Of a DNA stretch of 19,046 nt, positions 4,143 through 11,127 are shown piece after piece. Below the pieces are notes generated by a model. It made no database searches. It was not told the DNA's origin and saw only the letters and a program-made list of their open reading frames with translations. Source of the DNA: an uncultured Treponema sp. (GTDB taxonomy: Bacteria > Spirochaetota > Spirochaetia > Treponematales > Treponemataceae); contig CALFIX010000028.1 of NCBI GenBank assembly GCA_937877515.1, forward strand, positions 1-19,046. The letters run 5' to 3'. The first letter of the stretch is position 1. Every line of letters starts with the position of its first letter. The translations under genes were made by a program, and so were the position numbers.

Positions 4143-4868
4143 ATGGAAGTTACTCAAGCGGAATTTGCCAGGATGTGCGGCGTAAAGCCTGCATCTGTAT
4201 GCCAAAAAATACAGCATGGGACATTGATAATAAACTCTGGGAAGAAAATGGATACTGATAATCCTGTAAACCGCGCATATCTTTCCAAACACCAAACAAA
4301 AATGCAACTAGATGCCCAAAGTGCGCCCGTTGTAACCCCTGCAAGCCCTGAACCTGCTGCAAAGGCCCCAAAAGCAGCTGCACCTCTGCCCATAAACGAC
4401 GATTTTGGAACAACTGAAGGCTTAAGCGAAATAATGCAAACAATGACACTAAAGCAGCTTACTACAAGATACGGCGGTATTCCTGGGGTTGAACGCTTTG
4501 CAAAGATACTGCAAACCCTGGCGGTAACATCTGAAAAGGAGCAGCGCATTCAGGAAAGAAGACAGGAACTTATTCCCAAGGATTTTGTGACTGCCCGTCT
4601 TTTTGGTTACGTGGATCAGCTGATGAATAAACTGCTCGACTGGCCAGAAGGAGCTGTTGACACAATAATTGCAAAAGTTCTTTCAAACCAGCAGGAATGC
4701 CGCGGGGAGCTGGTGAACTATATGAAAGATAACCTTTCGCGCTGTATATGCGATGCAAAAAGTCACATAACAAGCGAGCTTACAAGCCTGCGCGGAAAGT
4801 ACGACACAAAGAGCTCTGAGCTTGAAGAGTTAAAAGACGTAGTTGAAAACCTAAAGAGCGAGCAATAA
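4143..4868 (+). CDS. DNA-binding protein with Nu1-like N-terminal HTH and C-terminal coiled coil (241 aa)
   Basis: Residues 1-50 (VTQAEFARMCGVKPASVCQK, then a short wing and NPVNRAYLSKH) resemble the winged/helix-turn-helix domain of small terminase subunits such as lambda Nu1. A Pro/Ala-rich linker (about 58-85) follows, then a helical core and a predicted coiled coil at the C-terminus (TSLRGKYDTKSSELEELKDV...). HTH, linker and coiled-coil oligomerisation would suit a packaging-site recognition protein. However, it lies 4 kb upstream of the large terminase gene, so a regulatory role is equally possible. The ribosome-binding site is poor (TTTTAGGC). It is the first gene of the rightward accessory cluster, directly after the structured region at 3964-4053. 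Confidence 0.7.
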   Translation: MEVTQAEFARMCGVKPASVCQKIQHGTLIINSGKKMDTDNPVNRAYLSKHQTKMQLDAQSAPVVTPASPEPAAKAPKAAAPLPINDDFGTTEGLSEIMQTMTLKQLTTRYGGIPGVERFAKILQTLAVTSEKEQRIQERRQELIPKDFVTARLFGYVDQLMNKLLDWPEGAVDTIIAKVLSNQQECRGELVNYMKDNLSRCICDAKSHITSELTSLRGKYDTKSSELEELKDVVENLKSEQ

Positions 4869-4870
4869 AA

Positions 4871-4888
4871 AGTTCGCTCAGGCGAAGT
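4871..4888 (+). repeat. post-stop palindromic element, copy 1
   Basis: AGTTCGCTCAGGCGAAGT, hairpin TTCGC-TCAG-GCGAA, 2 nt after the stop of the 4143 gene. Related copies are at 5569, 11392, 12818 and 16206. Confidence 0.7.
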
Positions 4889-4900
4889 GAGGAAAATAAA

Positions 4901-5188
4901 ATGAAAGTTTATGTTGCAGGAAAAATTTCTGACCTGAACAAGGAAAGGGTTTGTAAGATGTTTAAGAAAGCTGAAAATTTTTTATTAGCGAAGGGTCACG
5001 ATGTTCTTATTCCTATAGTTTCGCCAGAGTACAAGAGCTTGTCGCATGAAGATTACATGCACATCTGCTATGCAATGATTGATGCTTGTGATGCGGTTTA
5101 TATGCTTGATAATTGGCGTGAAAGTGCAGGCGCCAAATTAGAATACGAATATGCCTGTAGTAAAAACAAGGAAATTATTTATGAATGA
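4901..5188 (+). CDS. DUF4406 family protein (95 aa)
   Basis: The full-length match pattern of DUF4406 is visible: MKVYVAGKISDL at the start, FLLAKGHDVLIPI, the MHICYAMIDACDAVYML core, and NWRESAGAKLEYEYA near the end. These small Rossmann-like proteins are related to nucleoside 2-deoxyribosyltransferases and are common in phages, but their substrate is not established. GAGG precedes the ATG by about 9 nt. The gene overlaps the next by 8 bp, so the two are probably co-translated. With the dUTPase downstream, a role in nucleotide metabolism is plausible, but it is inference. Confidence 0.85.
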   Translation: MKVYVAGKISDLNKERVCKMFKKAENFLLAKGHDVLIPIVSPEYKSLSHEDYMHICYAMIDACDAVYMLDNWRESAGAKLEYEYACSKNKEIIYE

Positions 5189-5582
5189 TGAATACTTCAT
5201 GGCAAGAATTGCAATTTTTACAGGTGTTGTAGTTACCAAAAAGGAAGCTGAAAAGATTTTAATTTTTATGAGAGTAGAAGAGCTGATAAAAGAAATTAAA
5301 GAAGCACAAAAACAGCTTGTAACTTGTGCAGATGACTACTGGGCTAGAGAAGGGGAATGTAGTTTACAGACAAAGTTTGTAATGGCGATAAACAACTGGG
5401 CAAGCCCCTTTATTGCCTGCGAAGAATTGCTTAAGCGGATAGATAGTAATGAGGCCTTGCTAAAGATGTACTGTAAAAGCCACGGAACCACATTCAAAGA
5501 GATTGGTTATAAAAGTTGTTACAGAGAAATGAGTGCTCTTTTACAAAGTGCAAAAAGCTGCGCGCCGTGTTCGCTCAAGTGA
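5181..5582 (+). CDS. hypothetical protein (133 aa)
   Basis: No family recognised. I choose the ATG at 5181 (MNDEYFMARIAIF...), which overlaps the end of the DUF4406 gene by 8 bp and has AAGGA 8 nt upstream. An in-frame ATG at 5151 would overlap more and lacks a ribosome-binding site. The protein is helical, with a charged stretch (RVEELIKEIKEAQKQL) and seven cysteines, several near the C-terminus (SAKSCAPCSLK). The last four codons lie inside a copy of the dispersed palindromic element, which appears to have supplied the stop codon. Confidence 0.6.
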   Translation: MNDEYFMARIAIFTGVVVTKKEAEKILIFMRVEELIKEIKEAQKQLVTCADDYWAREGECSLQTKFVMAINNWASPFIACEELLKRIDSNEALLKMYCKSHGTTFKEIGYKSCYREMSALLQSAKSCAPCSLK

Positions 5583-5585
5583 AGT
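5569..5585 (+). repeat. post-stop palindromic element, copy 2
   Basis: GTTCGCTCAAGTGAAGT (stem with one G-U pair) spans the stop codon of the 5181-5582 gene and encodes its last residues (CSLK). Confidence 0.6.
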
Positions 5586-5603
5586 GACAAAAAAGGAAAT
5601 GTT

Positions 5604-5768
5604 ATGACTTTAGAAAAATATGTTTATGGCAATGATTCACTTTACACCTTAACTTTTGAAGATGGAAAGAAAATCAAGCTGACTGAAAAAGAATTACAAG
5701 AGCTTCATGTCCAGCTAATGCAGAACACTTTTAAAGGTTTGGTGCCAGCTTCAAATGAAAGAGTTTAA
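5604..5768 (+). CDS. hypothetical protein (54 aa)
   Basis: ATG at 5604, with AAGGAAAT upstream at good spacing. The product (MTLEKYVYGNDSLYTLTFED...) looks like a small beta-rich fold (LYTLTFEDGKKIKLTEKEL) followed by a helix (LQELHVQLMQNTF). No family recognised. It is co-directional with its neighbours and fills the space between them. Confidence 0.6.
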   Translation: MTLEKYVYGNDSLYTLTFEDGKKIKLTEKELQELHVQLMQNTFKGLVPASNERV

Positions 5769-5794
5769 GAAAAATGTAAAAAGGGGTGTTATTT

Positions 5795-6013
5795 GTGGGT
5801 GAGTTTTTAAGAGGCGCGTTGATTTTTGCGGCAGGTGTCTTAGTTGGGGTTTTTATTGGCGGGGCCGCGATGAAGTATGACCTGACAAACAATGAAGAAA
5901 ATACTGGTTATATCACAACGCCGTTGACGGAGTGTTTAACTACTGGCTGTCAGCCGGTATATAAAATTTTGACAGTACGGAAAAAGACGTACACTTTATT
6001 GAGAAAGAAGTAA
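5795..6013 (+). CDS. small membrane protein, apparently frameshifted near its C-terminus (72 aa as read)
   Basis: A GTG start at 5795 is chosen because AAGGGG ends 8 nt before it. An upstream GTG at 5786 would overlap that site. The N-terminus (FLRGALIFAAGVLVGVFIGG) is a glycine-rich transmembrane helix, followed by an exported or cytoplasmic tail. The frame stops at 6013 with a basic, atypical end (ILTVRKKTYTLLRKK). In the -1 frame from about 5970 a much more protein-like tail follows (FDSTEKDVHFIEKEVIDTLE...) and ends at a TAG at 6067-6069. The switch point is AAAATTTT. A single-base indel, real or a sequencing error, is the simplest explanation. Confidence 0.6.
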   Translation: MGEFLRGALIFAAGVLVGVFIGGAAMKYDLTNNEENTGYITTPLTECLTTGCQPVYKILTVRKKTYTLLRKK

Positions 6014-6072
6014 TTGACACTCTGGAAAGACAGAGAAATTGTAACTATGCAAACATAAAAATCTCCTAGCCG

Positions 6073-6126
6073 GACGGCAAGGGGTACACACCAGCAAAGC
6101 TGATAAGTGCGAAAGTACAAGCCGTC
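6073..6126 (+). ncRNA. multi-branched RNA domain, riboswitch-aptamer-like
   Basis: GACGGC (6073-6078) pairs with GCCGTC (6121-6126) and encloses three small hairpins: GGT-ACAC-ACC (about 6083-6092), CAGC-AAA-GCTG (6092-6102, sharing one base with the first) and GTGC-GAAA-GTAC (6107-6118, with a GNRA tetraloop). It lies in a leader immediately before two mutually exclusive hairpins controlling the next gene. I cannot match it to a named riboswitch class by eye. Confidence 0.5.
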
Positions 6127-6139
6127 AACTAATTTTCAT

Positions 6140-6177
6140 AGGGGCGATGAAGCCCCTTAATCTAAGATATTAAGGGG
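6140..6177 (+). promoter_or_regulatory. mutually exclusive hairpins hiding or freeing the 6184 ribosome-binding site
   Basis: Hairpin 1 is AGGGGC (6140-6145) with GCCCCT (6152-6157). Hairpin 2 is CCCCTTAAT (6153-6161) with ATTAAGGGG (6169-6177). They share CCCCT, so only one can form. Hairpin 2 buries AAGGGG, the Shine-Dalgarno sequence of the ATG at 6184. A further AAGGGG at about 6079-6084, within the upstream domain, could also compete. This is the layout of a translational on/off switch. Confidence 0.6.
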
Positions 6178-6183
6178 TAGAAA

Positions 6184-6450
6184 ATGAGTGGTTCTTTGCA
6201 CAAAAAAGGAAATAAAAAGGATTTATTAAATCTTGTACTTCTTTTAAATGAAAAGGAAGTAACAAGAGCGGAAGCAATAAAGCAACTAAACTTTTCACAC
6301 GGTCAATGGAATTCAGCTTTAACAGATGCGTCTTTTTACTTTCCAATCTATGAAATTGAGGGAAGGACACGTTATGAAACAAGATATGGAATGTTACCAC
6401 TAGATTTTAGCCAGAATTTAAAAAAGTTAAGAAGTTTTACAGAGGTTTAG
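6184..6450 (+). CDS. hypothetical winged-helix-like protein (88 aa)
   Basis: ATG at 6184 with AAGGGG 6 nt before it. The protein begins with a basic segment (MSGSLHKKGNKKDLLNL), then LLNEKEVTRAEAIKQLNFSH with the spacing of a helix-turn-helix, and a hydrophobic, aromatic stretch (ASFYFPIYEIEGRTRYETRY) that could be a wing. DNA binding is a pattern-based guess. It is the gene controlled by the leader switch at 6073-6177, which would make a regulatory protein or an inducible accessory factor plausible. Confidence 0.6.
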   Translation: MSGSLHKKGNKKDLLNLVLLLNEKEVTRAEAIKQLNFSHGQWNSALTDASFYFPIYEIEGRTRYETRYGMLPLDFSQNLKKLRSFTEV

Positions 6451-6532
6451 AACAAAGCATTGTAGAAAATTGTTTTTACTGGACGTATGGAAACGCGAAA
6501 TACTATAAACGCAAAAGTATGGAGTGTGAAAA

Positions 6533-6625
6533 ATGATTAGCTATACAAATATGAATACACGTATAAAATGGTGCAAGAGGTGTTACAGGTGGTATTATGG
6601 TGACTATTGCCCTTACTGTTTATAA
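6533..6625 (+). CDS. tiny zinc-ribbon-like peptide (30 aa)
   Basis: MISYTNMNTRIKWCKRCYRW... ends with GDYCPYCL. Two CxxC knuckles (CKRC and CPYC) about 11 residues apart form a minimal zinc-ribbon signature. GGAGTG lies 6 nt before the ATG. Such tiny zinc proteins are common in phage early regions; the partner is unknown. Confidence 0.55.
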   Translation: MISYTNMNTRIKWCKRCYRWYYGDYCPYCL

Positions 6626-6649
6626 AGAGTAACTGAGGAGGTTTGAATA

Positions 6650-6796
6650 ATGGATTTGTTTGATAAGAAGTTTGTTTATTTTATGTGGGATGATGAGCTT
6701 GAAGCTAGAGAAGGTTTTTTCGCTGATTATATCGGTGACTTAGAAGATTATGTAAATAGCAATTATACAGATTATAAAGGTCTTAAAACTTCCTAA
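6650..6796 (+). CDS. hypothetical protein, apparently truncated by frameshift (48 aa as read)
   Basis: GAGGAGG 9 nt before the ATG gives a strong start. The product (MDLFDKKFVYFMWDDELEAR...) is acidic and aromatic, and resembles the start of longer phage proteins beginning FDKKFVxFMWDDELE. It stops at 6796 just after CTTAAAACTTCC. In the +1 frame, coding-like sequence continues (LPNWNNEIFMEISGIDAEAE...) to a TGA at 6870-6872, which overlaps the ATG of the next gene exactly as other genes here overlap (ATGA). The original gene therefore probably ran to 6872 and has suffered a one-base indel. Confidence 0.6.
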   Translation: MDLFDKKFVYFMWDDELEAREGFFADYIGDLEDYVNSNYTDYKGLKTS

Positions 6797-6868
6797 CTGG
6801 AATAACGAAATCTTTATGGAAATTAGTGGTATTGATGCTGAAGCTGAAATTGCAAAGGAAGAACAAAA

Positions 6869-7051
6869 ATGACAGACTTAGAGGTTATGCAAAACGAATT
6901 AGAGTGCGTTCAAAGAGATTGTTGCAGGCTAGAAAATGAGTGTGCTAAATGCGACCTTGTTTTACCACAAGAAGAGATTGTTAGAACATACAAGAATGCA
7001 ATCGCAATACTAAAACAAAAGGATAAGCAACGAGGGAGGTGTAAAGGATGA
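6869..7051 (+). CDS. hypothetical cysteine-containing helical protein (60 aa)
   Basis: The start ATG overlaps the +1-frame stop of the preceding gene, and its stop overlaps the next start (7048-7051), showing tight coupling. The sequence (MTDLEVMQNELECVQRDCCR...) is a charged helix, probably coiled coil, with five cysteines, including CCRLENECAKC, that could bind metal or form disulfides. No family recognised. Confidence 0.55.
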   Translation: MTDLEVMQNELECVQRDCCRLENECAKCDLVLPQEEIVRTYKNAIAILKQKDKQRGRCKG

Positions 7052-7326
7052 CAGAGATTGATTTGAATAACGGAATGTTCAGAGAGGTTGATTTGAATAA
7101 ACCTTGTTTCTGTTCAAGATGTAACAAAGAGATTGTAAGAAACGAAAAAAGTGATATATTCAATCGTTATATTGCTGAATATTCTCATGTCAAAGAAATT
7201 AAACATATAGGATTTAACATTGAATTAGTATTACAGAATAATTCAAAGGTTGGATACAGGACTGATTTATATGGTGCTTATGCGGAGGTTTGTGGAGAAA
7301 ATGAAAGAACTGAAGGTAAAGATTAA
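7048..7326 (+). CDS. hypothetical protein with CxxC motif (92 aa)
   Basis: GGGAGG lies just before the ATGA overlap with the upstream gene. The N-terminus contains CFCSRCNKEI, a single CxxC knuckle typical of short zinc-binding phage proteins, followed by a mixed alpha/beta region (KHIGFNIELVLQNNSKVGYR). The end overlaps the dUTPase gene by 26 bp. Function unknown. Confidence 0.55.
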   Translation: MTEIDLNNGMFREVDLNKPCFCSRCNKEIVRNEKSDIFNRYIAEYSHVKEIKHIGFNIELVLQNNSKVGYRTDLYGAYAEVCGENERTEGKD

Positions 7327-7729
7327 ATTGCTAGAAGGTGGGAAGTTGCCTGAATATAAAAGAGATGGGGACGTTTGCTTAGATTGCTATGCAAGAGAAG
7401 ATGTTGAAGTTTCCTTTGGGGAGCGTGAGCTTATTCCTTTAGGATTTGCTCTTGAACTTCCTGAAGGTTATGAGGCGGTTGTAAGACCCAGGAGCGGATT
7501 GAGCTTTAAGGGGCTTGAGGGTGCTATAGGCACTATTGATACGAACTACAGGGGCGAGGTTAAGGCAATTCTTACAAACAATTCTTATTTTGATGTGTAC
7601 AAGATTAAGAAGGGCGACCGTGTTTGCCAGCTAGCAATCCGTGAAGCTCCTCAAATCAAATGGGAAGTTGTAGGAGAACTTTCAGAGACAGAGCGTGAGG
7701 GCAATGGGTTTGGAAGCAGTGGGAGATAA
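7301..7729 (+). CDS. dut: trimeric dUTPase (deoxyuridine 5'-triphosphate nucleotidohydrolase)
   Basis: This protein hydrolyses dUTP to dUMP and pyrophosphate, lowering uracil incorporation and feeding dTMP synthesis. The ATG at 7301 (GGAG just upstream) yields 142 aa, the usual length. All five family motifs are present: I GDVCLDCYA (23-31), II RPRSGLS (62-68), III GTIDTNYRGE (77-86, with catalytic Asp80 and Tyr83), IV GDRVCQL (105-111) and V GNGFGSSGR (134-142). The glycine-rich motif V is complete, so the enzyme is probably active. It starts inside the preceding gene by 26 bp. It is the only clear metabolic enzyme in the accessory cluster. Confidence 0.95.
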   Translation: MKELKVKIKLLEGGKLPEYKRDGDVCLDCYAREDVEVSFGERELIPLGFALELPEGYEAVVRPRSGLSFKGLEGAIGTIDTNYRGEVKAILTNNSYFDVYKIKKGDRVCQLAIREAPQIKWEVVGELSETEREGNGFGSSGR

Positions 7730-7898
7730 TTTAAAAGAACAGTTAGGCGTTTTTGAAAACTACATTAATGATATACCAAACATAATTGACCCTTGTAATA
7801 TGCGCAAGCACAAAGACAAAGATTTTAATTATAGCGACTGTTGCAGAGACTGTTGTTGGTATTATTCTAGCGGGTTTGAGTTAAGAGAAGAACAATAA
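7704..7898 (+). CDS. hypothetical cysteine-rich protein (64 aa)
   Basis: The start is uncertain: ATG at 7704 with GAGGG very close, or GTG at 7719 with GGAAGC upstream. It overlaps the dUTPase end. The central and C-terminal parts (IIDPCNMRKHKDKDFNYSDC and CRDCCWYYSSGFEL) hold five cysteines and resemble short phage zinc-binding proteins. No family assigned. Confidence 0.5.
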   Translation: MGLEAVGDNLKEQLGVFENYINDIPNIIDPCNMRKHKDKDFNYSDCCRDCCWYYSSGFELREEQ

Positions 7899-7919
7899 GA
7901 AACAAAAAGCGGCAGGGAA

Positions 7920-8651
7920 ATGAAACAGAGTATAGACGTAAATATAGAATGGCAAGATAGTGACTATTACCGGCCAGGGGCAAAAAGACAGCCAAAAAAC
8001 GCTCACATGGGCTGGCTTAAAGTTGAAAAGGTTGGTAGAAAGCTGCATATTGGAGTGGATACCATTAAAAAGTATGCGGCGGAATATACGGACATAAGCT
8101 GCGGGGTAGACCCTAAAATATTGCAGAAGCTGGTGGACTATGTTCTAAAAAGAAAAAAAGAAAACCTTGATAAAAAGATGCAAAAGTTAATAAAGGAACA
8201 TAACCCAAACAAAAAGCCCTATGCAAGAACGAAAGCTGCTGGCGAGGGAACCAAAAACTATGAAGGGTTTTTAACTGCAAGGCAGATTTCAAAAGCAAGC
8301 GGGCTTCGTGTGGCTTGTGTTTATAAAAGAATAAAAACGCGGGGTATACAACCGGCTTTTGTTGATAACGTGGCGTATTACAAGGGGAGTGATTACGAAA
8401 AAATCGTCACTAAATTAGCAACGAAAAAGAGACCAAAGGGGTTAAAGTACAAAGACGGGGCAAAAACAAAGGAGGTGGCAAATCCTGAAAAAAATGATAT
8501 GTATTATCACATAAGCATTTTTAAAGACGGCTATTGGTACGTTAAACATAGCGGGACTTTACAAGAAATGCTTGTAGAAAAATCTTTGTATGAATTCGAG
8601 GATAAACAGGTTAAGATATTGCCGAATAAAATAAGGGAATGCAAAAAATGA
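7920..8651 (+). CDS. DNA-binding protein with two helix-turn-helix-like segments (243 aa)
   Basis: AGGGAA precedes the ATG. The N-terminal part contains a homeodomain-like segment (GRKLHIGVDTIKKYAAEYTD). After a very basic linker (VLKRKKENLDKKMQKLIKEH) there is a second helix-turn-helix (FLTARQISKASGLRVACVYK). The C-terminal 70 residues look beta-rich (YYHISIFKDGYWYVKHSG). Its position two genes before the large terminase subunit makes it a candidate small terminase or packaging recognition protein, but it could be a late-gene regulator. The end overlaps the next gene by 4 bp (ATGA). Confidence 0.7.
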   Translation: MKQSIDVNIEWQDSDYYRPGAKRQPKNAHMGWLKVEKVGRKLHIGVDTIKKYAAEYTDISCGVDPKILQKLVDYVLKRKKENLDKKMQKLIKEHNPNKKPYARTKAAGEGTKNYEGFLTARQISKASGLRVACVYKRIKTRGIQPAFVDNVAYYKGSDYEKIVTKLATKKRPKGLKYKDGAKTKEVANPEKNDMYYHISIFKDGYWYVKHSGTLQEMLVEKSLYEFEDKQVKILPNKIRECKK

Positions 8652-8893
8652 AAGAGCTGCCAGTCTCCTATAAAAATAAGATACACCTTATTTCAAAAAG
8701 GCTTATGGGAAAAACGTCTCCTCTTGTGGCTATACGAGGGGCAAAATCTGTTTCAGTTGACAGAATTCGGGAATTGTGTGCAGAAATTTATATTTTAACG
8801 GATTCTATTTTAGAAGTGGTTGAAAGTGCTGAAAGAAAAGAAAAGGGGTCAAATGAACATAACAGAATACAAGGTAACAAAGCAGGATCTTGA
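8648..8893 (+). CDS. hypothetical protein between HTH protein and terminase (81 aa)
   Basis: The ATG at 8648 overlaps the upstream stop (ATGA) and is preferred over the in-frame ATG at 8639. The protein has a basic N-terminus (KELPVSYKNKIHLISKRLMG) and a helix (RIRELCAEIYILTDSILEVV), and overlaps the terminase start by 41 bp. No family recognised. Its place suggests a packaging accessory or small terminase role, which is inference from context only. Confidence 0.55.
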   Translation: MKELPVSYKNKIHLISKRLMGKTSPLVAIRGAKSVSVDRIRELCAEIYILTDSILEVVESAERKEKGSNEHNRIQGNKAGS

Positions 8894-10856
8894 TTATATA
8901 AAAGAGCAATTTTCACTTTTAACAGCAGAAAGAAAATATGAGCTGCCGCATAAGTTTGCAGAGCGAGTGCGCTATATAGACAAAGAGCTTACGCCCTTTC
9001 CTGGCAGGTTTTCTTATGACCGTTTCCCGTATTTTAAAAAGATTGTGGATGCCTTTGCACCGGATAATCCCATTCACAGAATTATTGTAATGAAGGGAAA
9101 CCAGTTAGGAGCTACTACAGGGATTCTTGAAAGCGTTATGCTTTATAATATAATGTCAAATCCTGCAAGCCAGCTTTTTGTTTTAACAGACGAGGACATG
9201 GCAAAAACTGCCATGAATACAAAAATAGATCACATGATAGACGGGGCCGGAGCGCGCAAGCTGATTTATGCGCAAACAAAAAAAGCTGCAGGAAGCCGTA
9301 ACACCGGAGACACGGCTTTGAAAAAAGAATACCCGGGCGGATATTTACACGCAGTTGGAGGAAAGAGCCCTAACCGTTTTAGAAACTTTTCTTACAAGGT
9401 TATTCTTGTTGACGAAATTGACGGTATGCCTGATAAGCTAAAAGGAGAGGGAACGATTCAAGACCTTGTTGAAGCCCGTAGCGATGCTTATGCTTCAATC
9501 AGAAAATTGTATTTTGGAAGTACTCCGACTATTGAACAGACCAGCAAGATTTACAAACTTTTTCTTGAAGGGGACCAGGAATATTTTTATGTTCCCTGTA
9601 AGTTTTGCGGAAAAATGCAGACTTTAGAATGGGCGGTTTGGGACGAAAACCACAATCATACAGGCGGGATAGTTTGGGAAAACGATGAAGAGTTTATGCC
9701 GATTCTTGATACTGTAGGCTATAAATGCCCGTATTGCGGTAAGGTGATGAAAAATTGGGATAAGGCTGAAATCATGTTAAAAGGCGAATGGAGGGCAACG
9801 GCTACTGCAACAGCTATTGCAACACAGAGCTTTCACATTTCGCCCTTGTACAATCCTCCTGGAATGTTTTCATGGGAAAACATGGTTGCTTTATGGGCTA
9901 AATGTTGGGATATAAAAAACAACCGTATACGCGACAAGGAAGCGTACAGGGCTTTTAGAAATCTAAAACAAGGTCTTCCCTTTAAGGAGCAAAACGAGCA
10001 AATCCGCTATGAAAAAGCAATGCTGCATAAGCGGTGGGGCTTTATAAGAAAGACTGTTCCGAACGACATAGCAGTTAAAGAAGCTGGCAGTCCGATTTTA
10101 ATCGTCTGCTGTAGCGTTGACGTTCAAAAAGATTGTCTTTTTGTAGATGTGAAAGGTTATGGGGAACGGGGTGTTACATGGACTTTAGATTTTTTTAGCA
10201 TTGACGGACCTACAGAAACTTTTAACGGTGTCTGGGATACTTTAGCAGAGTATGTTGACAATACGGTTTTTTCTGCAAAAGACGGAAAGTTTTACAGGAT
10301 TGCAATTTGTCTTGTAGACTCAGGACACTATACGGACTACGTGTATTCTTTTTGTTTGCGCTATTCAAGCCGTGTTTATGCTTGCAAGGGTGCAGATTAT
10401 ATTGCCGGTGGTGAGACTTATAAACTCTTTGCAAGGCAGACTTTGATTAACATAGGACTGGGGCAGGCTTACCATATAAATACCACCAAACTGAAAGACA
10501 GAATAAGCATGATGTTGAATACTATGGTATGGGACGAGGGGCAAGTGCAGCCTGATTGGTACGCAAACTTCCCTGACGATTTTCACGATGACTATTTTAA
10601 AATGTTTGAAGCTGAAAGCAAGGTGGAAGAGTACGACAAAAAGACTAATAAATATTTGCGTACAATCTGGAAGGCAAAAGAAGGACAAGCAAACCACGGC
10701 TTTGATACTTACGTTTATAATCTTGCAGCTTTAGAGATTTTTGCTGATGACTTCTGCAGGTTGCAGCTAGGGCTTCCAAGCCTAGACTGGTCTACCTTCT
10801 GGAAGTTTGCACGGGCCGGTAATTTCTACGGGGAAAGTGAAAAGAAGCAAGATTGA
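8853..10856 (+). CDS. phage terminase large subunit, GpA family (667 aa)
   Basis: The motor/nuclease that packages and cuts concatemeric DNA into procapsids. The ATG at 8853 with AAGGGG upstream is chosen over an in-frame ATG at 8820. Visible landmarks: ATPase Walker A-like KGNQLGATTG (81-90), Walker B VILVDEID (183-190), coupling motif FGSTPTIEQT (221-230), a two-knuckle zinc motif (Cys249/Cys252 and Cys292/Cys295) typical of GpA proteins, and RNase H-like nuclease acidic positions CSVDVQKD (Asp423) and CLVDSG (Asp489). Length is close to lambda gpA (641 aa). GpA enzymes normally work with an adjacent small subunit and cut at cos sites. The usual downstream genes, gpW and portal, are displaced by 3.4 kb. 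Confidence 0.96.
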   Translation: MNITEYKVTKQDLDYIKEQFSLLTAERKYELPHKFAERVRYIDKELTPFPGRFSYDRFPYFKKIVDAFAPDNPIHRIIVMKGNQLGATTGILESVMLYNIMSNPASQLFVLTDEDMAKTAMNTKIDHMIDGAGARKLIYAQTKKAAGSRNTGDTALKKEYPGGYLHAVGGKSPNRFRNFSYKVILVDEIDGMPDKLKGEGTIQDLVEARSDAYASIRKLYFGSTPTIEQTSKIYKLFLEGDQEYFYVPCKFCGKMQTLEWAVWDENHNHTGGIVWENDEEFMPILDTVGYKCPYCGKVMKNWDKAEIMLKGEWRATATATAIATQSFHISPLYNPPGMFSWENMVALWAKCWDIKNNRIRDKEAYRAFRNLKQGLPFKEQNEQIRYEKAMLHKRWGFIRKTVPNDIAVKEAGSPILIVCCSVDVQKDCLFVDVKGYGERGVTWTLDFFSIDGPTETFNGVWDTLAEYVDNTVFSAKDGKFYRIAICLVDSGHYTDYVYSFCLRYSSRVYACKGADYIAGGETYKLFARQTLINIGLGQAYHINTTKLKDRISMMLNTMVWDEGQVQPDWYANFPDDFHDDYFKMFEAESKVEEYDKKTNKYLRTIWKAKEGQANHGFDTYVYNLAALEIFADDFCRLQLGLPSLDWSTFWKFARAGNFYGESEKKQD

Positions 10857-10913
10857 CGGATAAATAAAGATATATTATTATATATATATATATTTTGTGG
10901 TAAGGAGATTTTT
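10857..10913 (+). promoter_or_regulatory. AT-rich leader/promoter region of the YoeB-type pair
   Basis: A TA-repeat tract (about 10869-10893) includes several TATTAT-like -10 matches, followed by AAGGAG 9 nt before the antitoxin ATG. No single promoter can be picked confidently. Confidence 0.35.
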
Positions 10914-11126
10914 ATGACTAGTACACTCGTAATTCAGAATTCAAATAAAGATTTAATTGCAGCCCTAAAAGGAGTAATCAAATTGCATCCCCAGTCAAAA
11001 GTTTCTATAAAAAATAATAACGACGATTTTTATTCAGAGGCAAATATTAAACACCTTGAAGAAATGAAAAGATTAGCTGATGAAGGAAAACTAAAGTTTA
11101 CAGAGCATGAATTGATAAGGGTGTAA
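10914..11126 (+). CDS. antitoxin partner of YoeB-type toxin (70 aa)
   Basis: It lies directly upstream of the toxin with 1 bp between stop and start, the usual antitoxin-first order. The N-terminal half (STLVIQNSNKDLIAALKGVI) does not look like the Phd/YefM fold normally paired with YoeB. The C-terminal half (FYSEANIKHLEEMKRLADEG, FTEHELIRV) looks like the toxin-binding tail of RelB/YefM-type antitoxins. AAGGAG precedes the ATG. It should neutralise the toxin by direct binding and autoregulate the operon, as known for the family. The non-canonical N-terminus deserves a structural search. Confidence 0.8.
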   Translation: MTSTLVIQNSNKDLIAALKGVIKLHPQSKVSIKNNNDDFYSEANIKHLEEMKRLADEGKLKFTEHELIRV

Positions 11127-11127
11127 T

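Noticed and set aside
5968..5976. Programmed -1 ribosomal frameshifting at AAAATTTT
   Set aside because: No X-XXY-YYZ heptamer exists in the zero frame here; an indel is simpler.
6092..6120. Hammerhead-ribozyme-like CTGATAAG...GAAA sequence
   Set aside because: The essential CUGANGA core is not matched (A in place of the catalytic G) and the required third stem is missing.
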